From assembly GCF_012927125.1 (NCBI RefSeq), contig NZ_JABBFZ010000001.1, positions 806,001 through 870,000 on the forward strand: a stretch of DNA of 64,000 nt. Direction: 5' to 3'. Made by a program: the position numbers and the translations under genes. Below, one piece after another: positions 46,683 through 58,111 of the stretch. Source of the stretch: Paraburkholderia antibiotica. GTDB lineage: Bacteria > Pseudomonadota > Gammaproteobacteria > Burkholderiales > Burkholderiaceae. Numbering within the stretch: position 1 is the first letter of the stretch; each line of letters opens with the position of its first letter. A model generated the notes under the pieces. The model did no database searches. It was not told where the DNA came from and saw only the letters and a program-made list of their open reading frames with translations.

Positions 46683-47753
46683 ATGCCGCGCCCCCTTTCA
46701 GCCACGATTCATACCGCCGCACTCGCCAATAACCTCGCCGTCGCCCGGCGTTATGCGCCAAAGTCGAAAATCTGGGCCGTCGTCAAGGCGAATGCGTATG
46801 GGCATGGCCTCGCGCGCGCGTTTCCGGGCTTGCGCGCTACCGACGGCTTTGGCTTGCTTGACCTCGAAGAAGCGGTGAAGTTGCGTGAATTGGGCTGGGC
46901 GGGACCGATTCTTCTGCTGGAAGGTTTTTTCCGTCCGACCGACATCGATGTGATAGATCGTTACAGCCTGAGCACCGCGCTGCATTCGGACGAACAGTTG
47001 CGCATGCTCGAAATGGCGCGTCTGTCCAAACCGGTCAATATTCAGTTGAAGATGAACACCGGTATGAACCGGCTCGGCTACACGGTCGAAAAATTCCGTG
47101 CCGCCTGGGAGCGCGCGCGCGCGTGTCAGGGCGTCGGCCAGATCACGCTGATGACCCATTTCTCCGACGCCGACGGCGAGCGCGGCATCGCGCATCAGAT
47201 GGCGGCGTTCGAGCGCGGCGCGCAAGGCATTGCCGGCACGCGTAGCCTCGCGAACTCGGCGGCGACGCTGTGGCATCCGGAAGCGCACTTCGACTGGGTG
47301 CGCCCCGGCATCATCCTGTACGGCGCGTCGCCGTCGGGCGTGACGGCCGCGATCGCGGGCACCGGCCTGCAACCGGCGATGACGCTCGCCTCCGAGCTGA
47401 TCGCCGTGCAAACGCTCAGCGAAGGCAGCTCGGTCGGCTACGGTTCGACGTATACCGCGCGCGGTGCGATGCGCATCGGCGTGGTCGCGTGCGGCTATGC
47501 GGACGGCTATCCGCGCGTCGCGCCGGAAGGCACGCCGGTGATCGTCGACGGGGTGCGCACGCGGATCGTCGGGCGCGTGTCGATGGACATGCTGACCGTC
47601 GACCTCACGCCGGTGCCGACCGCCAACGTCGGCTCGCGCGTCGAGCTGTGGGGCGCCACGCTGCCCATCGACGACGTCGCGCAGGCCTGCGGCACCATCG
47701 GCTACGAGCTGATGTGCGCGGTCGCGCAGCGTGTGCCGGTTCGCGCGGAGTAA
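46683..47753 (+). CDS. alr: Alanine racemase
   Basis: 356 residues from ATG 46683 ([23 protein letters not shown]); a GTG at 46662 is in frame. The PLP lysine is in [10 protein letters not shown] and the catalytic tyrosine in [21 protein letters not shown] and [12 protein letters not shown] are also conserved. It supplies D-alanine for peptidoglycan. The stop is 3 bases before radA, so the two are cotranscribed. Confidence 0.95.
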   Translation: MPRPLSATIHTAALANNLAVARRYAPKSKIWAVVKANAYGHGLARAFPGLRATDGFGLLDLEEAVKLRELGWAGPILLLEGFFRPTDIDVIDRYSLSTALHSDEQLRMLEMARLSKPVNIQLKMNTGMNRLGYTVEKFRAAWERARACQGVGQITLMTHFSDADGERGIAHQMAAFERGAQGIAGTRSLANSAATLWHPEAHFDWVRPGIILYGASPSGVTAAIAGTGLQPAMTLASELIAVQTLSEGSSVGYGSTYTARGAMRIGVVACGYADGYPRVAPEGTPVIVDGVRTRIVGRVSMDMLTVDLTPVPTANVGSRVELWGATLPIDDVAQACGTIGYELMCAVAQRVPVRAE

Positions 47754-47756
47754 CGC

Positions 47757-49133
47757 GTGGCGAAATCGAAGACGTTGTACGTTTGCAGTGAGTGCGGCGG
47801 TCAGTCGCCGAAGTGGTCCGGTCAATGCCCGTCGTGCCAGGCATGGAATACGCTGGTCGAATCGGTCGCCGAGGGGCCGGCCACGCATCGTTTCCAGTCG
47901 CTCGCGAAGAGCACGCCGGTGCGGCGCCTCGCCGACATCGAAGCGTCGGACGTGCCGCGCTTTACCACCGGCGTCAGCGAGTTCGACCGCGTGCTCGGCG
48001 GCGGTCTCGTGCCGGGCGGCGTGGTGCTGATCGGCGGCGATCCGGGCATCGGTAAATCGACGCTGCTGTTGCAGTCGCTCGCGGAAATCGCCGCGGACAG
48101 ACGCGCGCTCTATATCAGCGGCGAGGAATCGGGCGCGCAGATTGCGTTGCGCGCGCAACGGCTGTCGCTGCTCGAACCCGGCTCGAAGGCGAGTGAGCTG
48201 CAACTGCTCGCGGAAATCCAGCTCGAAAAAATCCAGGCGACGATCGCCGGGCAACGCCCCGACGTCGCGGTGATCGACTCGATCCAGACCGTCTATTCCG
48301 ACGCACTCACGTCCGCGCCTGGCTCGGTCGCGCAGGTGCGCGAATGCGCGGCGCAACTCACGCGTATCGCCAAGCAGTCGGGCACGACGATCATCATGGT
48401 CGGCCACGTGACGAAGGAGGGCGCGCTCGCGGGTCCGCGCGTGCTCGAACATATCGTCGATACGGTGCTGTATTTCGAGGGCGATACGCACTCGTCGTAC
48501 CGTCTGGTGCGCGCGATCAAGAACCGCTTCGGTGCGGTCAACGAACTCGGCGTATTCGCGATGACCGAGCGCGGCCTGCGCGGCGTCGCGAATCCGTCGG
48601 CGCTGTTTTTGTCGCAGCACGAGCAGTCGGTGCCGGGTTCGTGCGTGCTGGTCACGCAGGAGGGCACGCGGCCGCTGCTGGTCGAAGTGCAGGCGCTCGT
48701 CGATTCGGCCAACGCGCCGAATCCGCGACGCCTCGCGGTCGGCCTCGAACAGAACCGGCTCGCGATGCTGCTCGCGGTGCTGCACCGGCATGCGGGCATC
48801 GCCTGTTTCGATCAGGACGTGTTCCTGAACGCGGTGGGCGGCGTGAAGATTTCCGAGCCCGCCGCCGACCTCGCGGTGCTGCTCGCGATCCATTCGTCGA
48901 TGCGCAACAAGCCGCTGCCGAAGGGGCTCGTGGTGTTCGGCGAAGTCGGGCTGGCCGGCGAGATCCGGCCGTCGCCGCGCGGTCAGGAGCGCCTGAAGGA
49001 GGCGGCCAAGCTCGGCTTCTCGGTCGCGGTGATTCCAAAGGCCAATGCGCCGAAACAGCCAATCGAAGGCTTACAGGTCGTTGCGGTCGAACGCATCGAG
49101 CAGGCGATCGATCGGGTCCGCTCTCTCGAATAG
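47757..49133 (+). CDS. radA: DNA repair protein RadA
   Basis: 458 residues, GTG start 3 bases after alr. N-terminal zinc finger with Cys10, Cys13, Cys24 and Cys27; RecA-like core with Walker A GGDPGIGKS (Lys100); the RadA-specific KNRFG motif; and a Lon-like C-terminal domain (LAVLLAIHSSMRNKPLP). It promotes branch migration in recombination. A hairpin GGCGTGCC-GGA-GGCACGCC (49155-49173) follows the stop but has no T-run. Confidence 0.96.
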   Translation: MAKSKTLYVCSECGGQSPKWSGQCPSCQAWNTLVESVAEGPATHRFQSLAKSTPVRRLADIEASDVPRFTTGVSEFDRVLGGGLVPGGVVLIGGDPGIGKSTLLLQSLAEIAADRRALYISGEESGAQIALRAQRLSLLEPGSKASELQLLAEIQLEKIQATIAGQRPDVAVIDSIQTVYSDALTSAPGSVAQVRECAAQLTRIAKQSGTTIIMVGHVTKEGALAGPRVLEHIVDTVLYFEGDTHSSYRLVRAIKNRFGAVNELGVFAMTERGLRGVANPSALFLSQHEQSVPGSCVLVTQEGTRPLLVEVQALVDSANAPNPRRLAVGLEQNRLAMLLAVLHRHAGIACFDQDVFLNAVGGVKISEPAADLAVLLAIHSSMRNKPLPKGLVVFGEVGLAGEIRPSPRGQERLKEAAKLGFSVAVIPKANAPKQPIEGLQVVAVERIEQAIDRVRSLE

Positions 49134-49287
49134 ACGGGCTTGTCCCGGTGGTAGGGCGTGCCGGAGGCACGCCATGTCCCGTAATGCCCGGTAAATATCT
49201 CCATATTGGCTGTAACCTGGCCGCCATACCTTTTTTCTAAGCTGTCACGCTATGCATCCCCTTTGATGCCCGAAAAAGGATCGCGCT

Positions 49288-49566
49288 TTGAAACAGTCAT
49301 ATGAAATCGCGGCCGAGCGTCCTATTCAGGTGCGCGGCTGCCGGGTCTCCGCACCGATTCATCAGCCTTGGGGCGGTGCCTGCCGGATCGTCGAGTGGAT
49401 CGACACGGCGGGGCAGATCTCGCGGCGGGTGGTGGCCGAAGACGTGACGGCCGCCGAGGTGCGTGCGACGATCAGCCGCCATGTGGAAGGCCGCAAACAC
49501 TTCCTGTACGACGACGAGAAATCGCCGCGCCAGACGTTGCCGAGGCAGTCGGTGGTGCGGCGTTGA
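49288..49566 (+). CDS. Small DUF2866-like protein
   Basis: 92 residues with a TTG start at 49288, supported by AAAAAGGA eight bases upstream. I recognise the pattern IQVRGCRVSAPIHQPWGGACRIVEWIDTAG and the VVAEDVTAAEVRATISRHVEGRKHFLY ending from Burkholderia DUF2866 proteins. There is no signal peptide or membrane segment; the function is unknown. It is convergent with the CoA-transferase gene. Confidence 0.8.
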   Translation: MKQSYEIAAERPIQVRGCRVSAPIHQPWGGACRIVEWIDTAGQISRRVVAEDVTAAEVRATISRHVEGRKHFLYDDEKSPRQTLPRQSVVRR

Positions 49567-49743
49567 GCTGATGGGTCGTTGAGTCGATCGTGGCGGGTGA
49601 GTCCGCGCCGGGATGTTTTCGGCTCAGGCCGGTTGCTGCCAACTCCGGTCACTCCAAGCCAGATGAAATCCGCTGAGGCCAGCTGACACCCTCGGCGGCT
49701 AGGTAGAGGCCGCCGCCCACACGCCGCCACCACGCTGCGCGCG

Positions 49744-50916
49744 CTAACCCCCCGAGCTGTTCCGATCCCCGTAGTGACTTTCATCCGCCGCATCGGCGCC
49801 GTCACTCGCCGCCGCGTACGCCTGCGGATTGAACAGCGGATGCCGCGCCGCTTCGGCCGGCGTCAACACCGGCGACACGCAGCAGTCGAGCGCTTCGAGC
49901 GATTCCACCCATTCGGCGAGCGTGCGTGTGCCGATCACATCGGCTACCTCCCGAATCAGCGCCTGCGCATCCGGCCCGCCGATTGCCTGTCCCAGACTCC
50001 AGTGACGCGTGGCCCATTCGGGCCGGTCGAGCGCCATGCACAGCGTTTCCCAGAACTTCAATTCCAGCGCCCCGACCGCGAGCCAGCGATGATCGCTCGT
50101 GCGATAGAGGTTGTAGCAGGGCACCCCGCCGTTGAGCAGCCCGGCTCCGGCCGGCGGCGCGGCGCCGTCGTTCGCGAGCGAGACCTGCGCGACGACGTTG
50201 TGCGCGTGGCTCGTGTGCGTCATCGATACATCGACGAAGCGGCCCTCGCCACCGCGCGCGACGCGCCACAGCGCGGCGAGGATCTGCGTGACCGCGGCGA
50301 GCGCGCCGCCGAGCAGATCGGCAATCTGGAAATTGGGCAGGATCGGCGCGCCGTCGCGGTCCGCCAGTTGATCGAGCACGCCCGCATAGCCGATGTAGTT
50401 CAGATCGTGGCCCGCGTGGTCGGCGAACGGGCCGCTCGCGCCGTAGCCGCTGATCGCGCAATAGACGAGTCGCGGATTGGCGGCGCGCAGCGTGTCGTAA
50501 CCGAGGCCGAGCCGTTCCATCACGCCGGGCCGGAAGCTCTCGATCAGCACGTCCGCTTCCGCGGCGAGCGCGCGCAGCACGTTGCGGCCCGCGTCGGTTT
50601 TGAGGTCGAGGCGCGTCTCGCGCTTGCCGCGATTGACCATCCGGTAGAACGCGCCGGGCCGGCCCGCGACGCGGTCGCTCGACGACTGCATCATCGTGCG
50701 CGTCGGGTCGCCCGCGCCGGGCGCTTCGATTTTCAGCACGTCGGCGCCGAGTTCGGCGAGCCGCAGCGCGGCGACCGGGCCCGGCAGCAAACGCGTGAGA
50801 TCGAGCACGCGCAGCCCTTGCAACGCGGGCGGCGTGGTGGGTGCGGTTGGCGCGGTTGGTGTAGAGGCCGCCGCCGCTGCGGAAAATGACGCCGACGATG
50901 AGTTCGCGAATGACAA
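49744..50916 (-). CDS. CaiB/BaiF CoA-transferase family, alpha-methylacyl-CoA racemase-like
   Basis: 390 residues from a TTG at 50916, with AGGGAG seven bases upstream on the minus strand; no ATG is suitably placed. After an Ala/Ser/Thr/Pro-rich N-terminal stretch (to about residue 30) the domain begins LQGLRVLDLTRLLPGPVAALRLAELGADVLKIEAPGAGD. AGHDLNYIGYAGVL resembles racemases (His and Asp), rather than the Asp nucleophile context of transferases, so an Amacr-like racemase of 2-methylacyl-CoA is likely. It lies 57 bases after yheS. Confidence 0.87.
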   Translation of the reverse strand: MSFANSSSASFSAAAAASTPTAPTAPTTPPALQGLRVLDLTRLLPGPVAALRLAELGADVLKIEAPGAGDPTRTMMQSSSDRVAGRPGAFYRMVNRGKRETRLDLKTDAGRNVLRALAAEADVLIESFRPGVMERLGLGYDTLRAANPRLVYCAISGYGASGPFADHAGHDLNYIGYAGVLDQLADRDGAPILPNFQIADLLGGALAAVTQILAALWRVARGGEGRFVDVSMTHTSHAHNVVAQVSLANDGAAPPAGAGLLNGGVPCYNLYRTSDHRWLAVGALELKFWETLCMALDRPEWATRHWSLGQAIGGPDAQALIREVADVIGTRTLAEWVESLEALDCCVSPVLTPAEAARHPLFNPQAYAAASDGADAADESHYGDRNSSGG

Positions 50917-50972
50917 AGCCAGGCTCCCTTGGTTGCCGGCGCGGCCCGGCCATAGCGTGTCGCCAGATGCCG

Positions 50973-52937
50973 CTAGCCGATCTGTTCGAGTTCCTCGTGC
51001 GTCTCGAGCCATTCGGCTTCGAGGGTGTCGAGGCGCGCGTTCACGTCTGCCTGACGGCGGATCGCCTCCGTCAGCTTGCTCTTCTGCTCGGGTTCGTAGC
51101 TCGTGGGATCGGCGACGAAGGCATCGAGCGTCGCTTTCTCCGCGTTGAGCGCGTCCATTTCCTTTTCGATCTTCGTGATGCGGCTTTGCAGCGGCTTCTT
51201 CAGATGCGCGAGCTTCTGGCGCGTCTCCGCTTCGAGGCGACGCTGTTCCTTGCGGTTCACGTTGCCGTCGGCGCCGTTCATCGCGTTTGCGCCGCCGGAT
51301 GCTGCATCGCCCGCGCCGGACGCGTTCGCCTTCAGCGCCGCGCGCTGTTCGGCCGCATGCTGCAGCAGCCAGTCGCGATAGTCGTCGAGATCGCCGTCGA
51401 ATTCCTGCAGACGATGCTTGGCGACCAGCATGAATTGATCGGTGGTCGCGCGCAGCAGATGGCGGTCGTGCGATACCAGGATCAGCGTGCCTTCGAACTG
51501 CGCGAGCGCCATCGTCAGCGCGTGACGCGTTTCGAGGTCGAGGTGGTTGGTCGGTTCGTCGAGCAGCAGCAGGTTCGGCTTCTGCCAGATGATCAGCGCG
51601 AGCGCGAGGCGCGCCTTTTCGCCGCCCGAGAACGGTGCGATCTTCGCGGTGGCCATGTCGCCGGAGAAGTTGAAGCTGCCGAGGAAGTCGCGCAGCTCCT
51701 GCTCGCGCGTATCCGGCGCGAGGCGCGCGAGATGCTGCAGCGGCGTATCGTCCGGGCGCAGCGTTTCGAGCTGATGCTGCGCGAAGTAGCCGATACGCAG
51801 CCCCTTGCCTTCGCGCACGTGGCCGGAGAGCGCTTCGAGCGTGCCCGCGAGTGTCTTGATCAGCGTCGACTTGCCCTGGCCGTTCGCGCCGAGCAGACCG
51901 ATGCGCTGACCGTTCTGGATCGACAGCATCACGCGCTCGACGATCGGGATCTCGCTGCCGTCTTCGGCGCGATAACCGCAGCGCACGTCCTCCATCACCA
52001 TCATAGGATTCGGCGCCGAATCGGGCGTGCGGAACTCGAACGTGAACGGCGACGCGACGTGCGCGGGCGCGATCAGCTCCATTTTCTCGAGCGCCTTCAC
52101 GCGGCTTTGCGCCTGCCGCGCCTTGGTGGCCTGCGCCTTGAAGCGGTTGATGTAGCTCTGCAGATGCGCGACCGTGCGTTGCTGCTTCTCGTACGCGCTC
52201 TGTTGCAGCGCGATCTGCTGCGCGCGCAGCACTTCGAACTGCGAGTAGTTGCCGCCGTAACGCTTGATCTGCTGGTTCTCGAGATGCAGCGTGACGTTGC
52301 AGACGGAATCGAGAAACTCGCGGTCGTGCGAGATCACGATCAGCGTGCCGGCATAGCGATTGAGCCAGTCTTCGAGCCAGACGATCGCGTCGAGGTCGAG
52401 GTGGTTGGTCGGTTCGTCGAGCAGCAGCAGATCGGAGCGGCACATCAGCGCCTGCGCGAGATTCAGGCGCATGCGCCAGCCGCCCGAGAAGCTCGTGACC
52501 GGCTCGCGCGTTTGATCCAGCGTGAAGCCCAGGCCGAGCAGCAGCGCTTCGGCGCGTGCCGGCGCGGTGTAGCCGTCGGCATCGGCGAAGGCCGCGTGCG
52601 CTTCGGCTTCGGCCGCGCCATCGTGCGCCGCGGACGCCGCGGCGATGCGCGCCTCGATGTCGCGCAATGCGGCGTCGCCGTCGAGCGTGTAGGCGAGGGC
52701 GGTTTTATCGACGGCGGGAGTTTCCTGCGCGACGTGCGCGATGCGCCAGGTCGGCGGGATCGAGAAATCGCCGCCGTCCGCGTGCAACTCGCCGAGTAGC
52801 ACGGCGAACAGCGTCGACTTGCCCGCGCCGTTGGCCCCGACAAGGCCAGCTTTTTCGCCGGGGTTCAGGGTAAACGTGGTGTTGTCGAAAAGCGGCTTGG
52901 TGCCGCGCGCGAGGCTGAACTGATTGAAGCGGATCAC
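50973..52937 (-). CDS. yheS: ABC-F family ATPase YheS
   Basis: 654 residues. Two ABC domains without membrane segments: Walker A GANGAGKST and GANGQGKST, signatures FSGGWRMRL and FSGGEKARL, Walker B LLLLDEPTNHLD twice. The interdomain linker with RFKAQATKARQAQSRVKALEKMELI is the ABC-F P-site tRNA interaction motif. The N-terminus MIRFNQFSLARGTKPLFDNTTFTLNPG and the C-terminal coiled coil match YheS. These ATPases act on the ribosome at stalled or special sequences. Confidence 0.95.
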   Translation of the reverse strand: MIRFNQFSLARGTKPLFDNTTFTLNPGEKAGLVGANGAGKSTLFAVLLGELHADGGDFSIPPTWRIAHVAQETPAVDKTALAYTLDGDAALRDIEARIAAASAAHDGAAEAEAHAAFADADGYTAPARAEALLLGLGFTLDQTREPVTSFSGGWRMRLNLAQALMCRSDLLLLDEPTNHLDLDAIVWLEDWLNRYAGTLIVISHDREFLDSVCNVTLHLENQQIKRYGGNYSQFEVLRAQQIALQQSAYEKQQRTVAHLQSYINRFKAQATKARQAQSRVKALEKMELIAPAHVASPFTFEFRTPDSAPNPMMVMEDVRCGYRAEDGSEIPIVERVMLSIQNGQRIGLLGANGQGKSTLIKTLAGTLEALSGHVREGKGLRIGYFAQHQLETLRPDDTPLQHLARLAPDTREQELRDFLGSFNFSGDMATAKIAPFSGGEKARLALALIIWQKPNLLLLDEPTNHLDLETRHALTMALAQFEGTLILVSHDRHLLRATTDQFMLVAKHRLQEFDGDLDDYRDWLLQHAAEQRAALKANASGAGDAASGGANAMNGADGNVNRKEQRRLEAETRQKLAHLKKPLQSRITKIEKEMDALNAEKATLDAFVADPTSYEPEQKSKLTEAIRRQADVNARLDTLEAEWLETHEELEQIG

Positions 52938-53103
52938 GACGTGGCCGGCTGAAGAAAACCGCTATTTTAGACTGTGCGGCGCGTCGTCGGGCGCGCACCT
53001 CGGATAGCGCCGTCTGTCGCCCCGGGAGCAGTCGCCATCGGCCATCCGGACGACTGTATCGGCGCGGCTTTTGGCATAGACTGACGGCTTTCACGGAGGG
53101 TAC

Positions 53104-53583
53104 ATGACATCGATCTATTCGTTTTCGGCGCGCACGCTCGGCGGCGAGGAAGTGAGTCTCGCGAAGTATGAGGGCAAGGTTCTGCTGATCGTCAACACCG
53201 CGAGCGAATGCGGATTCACGCCGCAATACGCGGGCTTGCAGAAGCTCTACGAAGCGTACGCGGCGCGCGGGCTCGCGGTGCTCGGCTTTCCGTGCAACCA
53301 GTTCGGCAAGCAGGAGCCGGGCGACGCCGCGCAGATCGGCAGCTTCTGCGAGAAGAACTACGGCGTGACGTTTCCGATGTTCGACAAGGTCGACGTGAAC
53401 GGCGCGAACGCGCATCCGCTGTTCCGCTATCTGACCGGCGAAGCGCCGGGGCTGCTCGGGCTCGAAGCGATCAAGTGGAATTTCACGAAGTTCCTGATCG
53501 GTCGCGACGGCAACGTCGTCAAGCGCTATGCGCCGCTGACCAAGCCCGAGGCGATCGTCGCGGATATCGAAGCGCAACTGTGA
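53104..53583 (+). CDS. Glutathione peroxidase (BtuE-like, thiol type)
   Basis: 159 residues, ATG 53104 after GGAGGG. The catalytic Cys is in VNTASECGFTPQY, the Gln in GFPCNQFGKQEPG (which also holds the resolving-type Cys), and WNFTKFLIGRDG carries the Trp/Asn. It reduces peroxides in the cytoplasm, probably with thioredoxin. Convergent with cls, 40 bases away. Confidence 0.95.
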   Translation: MTSIYSFSARTLGGEEVSLAKYEGKVLLIVNTASECGFTPQYAGLQKLYEAYAARGLAVLGFPCNQFGKQEPGDAAQIGSFCEKNYGVTFPMFDKVDVNGANAHPLFRYLTGEAPGLLGLEAIKWNFTKFLIGRDGNVVKRYAPLTKPEAIVADIEAQL

Positions 53584-53623
53584 CGGCTGTCGCGTCGCCT
53601 GCTTTAACGCTCGCGCGCGGCCA

Positions 53624-55351
53624 TCAAAGAATCGGCGAGAACAGTCGCGCGACGTGCATCAGCATGCGCCGCCACGCGCTCGCCTTGCGGTACTCGTCGC
53701 GATTGATTTCGAGCGACGCGGCGAAATCGTCGAGCAGCATCGTTTCGACTTCGAGCGCGAAGCCTTGGTCGACGGTCAGCACCATGATCTCGAAGTTCAG
53801 GCGGAACGAGCGGTTGTCGAGATTGGCGCTGCCGATCGCGGCCGCGACGCTGTCGATCAGCACTACCTTCTGGTGCAGAAACCCCGGCTGGTAGCGGAAG
53901 ATGCGGATGCCCGCGCGTAGCGAGTCGTACGCATAGAGCTTCGACGCGGCGAACACCACGAGGTGATCGCGCCGGCTCGGAATCAGGATGCGCACGTCGA
54001 CGCCGCGCAGCACCGCAAGCCGCAGCGCCGCGAACACGGCTTCGTCGGGCACGAGGTAGGGCGTCGTGATCCAGATGCGTTCGCGTGCCGCGTTGATCGC
54101 TTCGACGAAAAAGAGCGAGCAGGTTTCCTGCTTGTCGGCCGGGCCGCTCGGCAACACGAGGCAGTGCATGGTGCCGGTGGCGGTTTCGGTGGCTGATTGG
54201 GTGGCCGTGTGGGCGGACGCTTCGGCGGGCGCTTCTGCGGTGGTTTGGGCCGCGGCTTCGGCGCGAGCCTCTGCGGTGGTCTGGGCCGAGGCTTCGGTGA
54301 GCGTTTCGGCGGTGGTCCGGGTCGCTGCCTCGGCGGTGGTTTTCGCGAGCGGTTCCACGGCTACCTGGGCGGCTATTTCCGTGAGCGTTCTGGCCGCCGC
54401 TTCGGTGGCCGCTTCTGCGGATGCATCGGCCGTGACGCCGGCGCTGTGCGGGGCCGTCTGGTCGCCCGAAGCCGCCGCCACCGCCACGTCGAGCTCGGGC
54501 AACTGCTGCGTCGCCCAATACCAGTCCTCGATGAACACGAACTGGATGCTCGTGACCGCCGGGCCGCGCACCTCGATATGCGTATCGCGCCACGGCGACA
54601 GCGGCGGCTTCGCGCCCAGATATTCGACGCCGACGTTATGACCGCCGACGAACGCGCGCTCGCCGTCGACCGACACGATCTTGCGGTGATTGCGGAAGTT
54701 CAGCTGCAGGCGGTTGACGAAGCGGCGGTTGGTCGCGAACGGATGCACCTCGACGCCGGCCGTGCGTAGCGCCGCGATGTAGCGATGCGGCAGATCGAAG
54801 CTGCCGATGCTGTCGTACAGGAAGTACACGCGCACGCCCTCGCGTGCCTTCGCGATCAGCGCATCCTTCAGCATGTCGCCGAGCGCGTCGTCGCGCACGA
54901 TAAAAAACTGCACGATCACGTAATGGCGTGCGTGTTCGATCGCGTCGAGGATCGCCGTGAAGGTCGCGGTGCCGTTGACCAGCGTGCGCACGGTATTGCC
55001 GGGCAGGAACGGCATGCCGCCGAGACGCGTCAGCGAGCGCACGAGGCGCGTGCCGAGCTGCTGCGTCGGCAGTCCCGCCGACGACGCCTGGGTGTCCCAT
55101 TCGCGAGGATGCGCGCGCGAGCGCAGCAGATCGTTTTCGACGCGGCGCGCATCCGCGTAACCGGCGAACTTGCTGCGGCCGAGGAACAGGTAGGGGATCA
55201 GCGTCAGATAAGGCATCGCGACCAGCGACACGGCCCACGCAATCGCGCCCTGCGAGGTGCGGGTATGGAGAATCGCGTGGCCGGCCGCGACGATGCCGAG
55301 AATATGGACAAGGGCAACCAGCGGGCCGACATAAAGCAGGTCGAATTGCAT
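53624..55351 (-). CDS. cls: Cardiolipin synthase with Ala/Thr-rich insertion
   Basis: 575 residues. Two N-terminal membrane segments (about residues 5-60), then two phospholipase D domains: HKD-type motif 1 in NFRNHRKIVSVDG (His222) and motif 2 in FLHQKVVLIDS (His493), so both half-sites are intact. It condenses phospholipids to cardiolipin at the inner membrane. Between the domains, roughly residues 295-395, is a low-complexity stretch built from degenerate TTAEA(A/P) units that the ClsA family normally lacks; it accounts for the extra length over about 480 residues. Confidence 0.94.
   Translation of the reverse strand: MQFDLLYVGPLVALVHILGIVAAGHAILHTRTSQGAIAWAVSLVAMPYLTLIPYLFLGRSKFAGYADARRVENDLLRSRAHPREWDTQASSAGLPTQQLGTRLVRSLTRLGGMPFLPGNTVRTLVNGTATFTAILDAIEHARHYVIVQFFIVRDDALGDMLKDALIAKAREGVRVYFLYDSIGSFDLPHRYIAALRTAGVEVHPFATNRRFVNRLQLNFRNHRKIVSVDGERAFVGGHNVGVEYLGAKPPLSPWRDTHIEVRGPAVTSIQFVFIEDWYWATQQLPELDVAVAAASGDQTAPHSAGVTADASAEAATEAAARTLTEIAAQVAVEPLAKTTAEAATRTTAETLTEASAQTTAEARAEAAAQTTAEAPAEASAHTATQSATETATGTMHCLVLPSGPADKQETCSLFFVEAINAARERIWITTPYLVPDEAVFAALRLAVLRGVDVRILIPSRRDHLVVFAASKLYAYDSLRAGIRIFRYQPGFLHQKVVLIDSVAAAIGSANLDNRSFRLNFEIMVLTVDQGFALEVETMLLDDFAASLEINRDEYRKASAWRRMLMHVARLFSPIL
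54165..54470 (-). repeat. Degenerate coding repeat inside cls
   Basis: Irregular repeats of about 15-30 bases with a recurring GC-rich core related to GCGGTGGTTT and GCTTCGGCGG. They encode an Ala/Thr/Glu-rich tract between the two PLD domains. Confidence 0.7.
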
Positions 55352-55825
55352 AAGCTCGCGAAAGTTGGCGAAGCGCGGTGGTTCAGGATGCGTCGGCGCA
55401 GCGCGCGGGCGCGCCGTGTTCGAGGCGAACGCGCGGGTAGTCGGCCTGGAAACCCGCCGGGCAACCGCTTCGGGGCGCTGCCCTCAGGTTGCTACTTCAG
55501 GCCGCCGCCTCGGAGCAGACGGCACGCTGCCGCCCATCTGCCGCGCCTGTACTTATACCAGTCTGCCGGCCTGCGCGAGTTGTGCCGGACTTCGCGTCCG
55601 AAACCGTGCCCGCAACCCCACCTGAACCCGCGCTCCAGAACCGGACTTCAACCGCGTTTGAAGCCCGGTTTGAAATCATGCACGCGATCATGCCCGAGAT
55701 CGCGTTTCAAGCCGCGTGCGCAACGGCACGCTTCGATACAGCACGTGGCGCTCGCGCAACCGGCCGGCTCCAGCGCCAACCGACCACGCGAGCGCCGCGC
55801 GATTCACCCAGACAGCATGGCAGAC
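55352..55825. other. Intergenic region between cls and prmB
   Basis: About 470 GC-rich bases upstream of cls and downstream of prmB (both minus strand). It has an imperfect 11-bp hairpin, CCGGACTTCAA / TTGAAGCCCGG (55641-55668), possibly a terminator for the dap-prmB operon. No credible gene is seen. Confidence 0.4.
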
Positions 55826-56710
55826 TCAGACCGGCAAGTCCCTGGCCTGGATCAGGAACACGTTGTCGTCGCCGGCGCTCGTCGGCAGCCAGATCAGATC
55901 GAGGCCGCCGAATGCCGCCTCGACGTGTTCGCGCTCGTTGCCGATCTCGACGACGAGCACGCCGTCGTCGGTCAACCAGTTGCGCGCGTCGGCGATGATC
56001 CGGCGCACGATGTCCATGCCGTCCGTGCCGCCCGCGAGCGCCATCTCCGGTTCGTGCTTGTATTCGGCCGGCAGCTCCTGCATCGACGTGGCGTTCACGT
56101 ACGGCGGATTGCTGAGGATCACGTCGTAGCGACGCTCGGCGAGCGGCGCGTACAGATCGCCTTCGAACAGCGCGATCCGGTCGTCGAGGTGGTAGTCCAT
56201 CACGTTGCGCGTCGCGACTTCGAGCGCGGGCGCGGACAGGTCGACCGCGTCGACGTCGGCGTTCTGGAACGCATGCGCGGCGAGAATCGCGAGGCAGCCG
56301 GAGCCGGTGCACAGTTCGAGCACCGCGCCGACCTGCTCGGGATCCTCGACGTACGGCTGCAGTCCGTCCTGCAGCAGTTCGCCGATGAACGAACGCGGCA
56401 CGATCACGCGCTCGTCGACGTGGAAGCGATAGCCGTGCATCCACGCTTCCTGCGTGATGTACGCGGCCGGCACGCGCTCGGCCGCGCGTCGCTCGATCAC
56501 CTTCAGCACCGCGTCGATTTCGGCGGCGGTGAGGCGCGCGTCGAGGAACGGGTCGAGCAGGTCGAGCGGCAGATGCAGCGTATGCAGGAGCAGATAGGCG
56601 GCTTCGTCGTAGGCATTGGCCGAGCCGTGGCCGAACGACAGTTTGGCTTCATTGAAGCGCGACACCGCGTAACGCAGCAGGTCGCGAACGGTGGAAAACG
56701 GAAGCGTCAT
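55826..56710 (-). CDS. prmB: 50S ribosomal protein L3 N5-glutamine methyltransferase
   Basis: 294 residues. The catalytic NPPY motif (VILSNPPYVNA) and SAM loop LELCTGSGCLAILAA are present. The N-terminal helical domain with LDLLDPFLDARLT and the region IVPRSFIGELL separate PrmB from HemK/PrmC. It is the last gene of the dap operon, 15 bases after dapE. Confidence 0.93.
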   Translation of the reverse strand: MTLPFSTVRDLLRYAVSRFNEAKLSFGHGSANAYDEAAYLLLHTLHLPLDLLDPFLDARLTAAEIDAVLKVIERRAAERVPAAYITQEAWMHGYRFHVDERVIVPRSFIGELLQDGLQPYVEDPEQVGAVLELCTGSGCLAILAAHAFQNADVDAVDLSAPALEVATRNVMDYHLDDRIALFEGDLYAPLAERRYDVILSNPPYVNATSMQELPAEYKHEPEMALAGGTDGMDIVRRIIADARNWLTDDGVLVVEIGNEREHVEAAFGGLDLIWLPTSAGDDNVFLIQARDLPV

Positions 56711-56725
56711 TGCAAGGAGTCCCGG

Positions 56726-58108
<1,383 letters not shown>

Positions 58109-58111
58109 CTA

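Noticed and set aside
46564..46761. Small minus-strand frame (65 codons) between lplT and alr.
   Set aside because: It overlaps the start of alr, has no ribosome-binding site and no recognisable sequence.
46698..48893. Long minus-strand open frame (731 codons) opposite alr and radA.
   Set aside because: Antisense shadow of two conserved genes with intact motifs; composition is non-protein-like.
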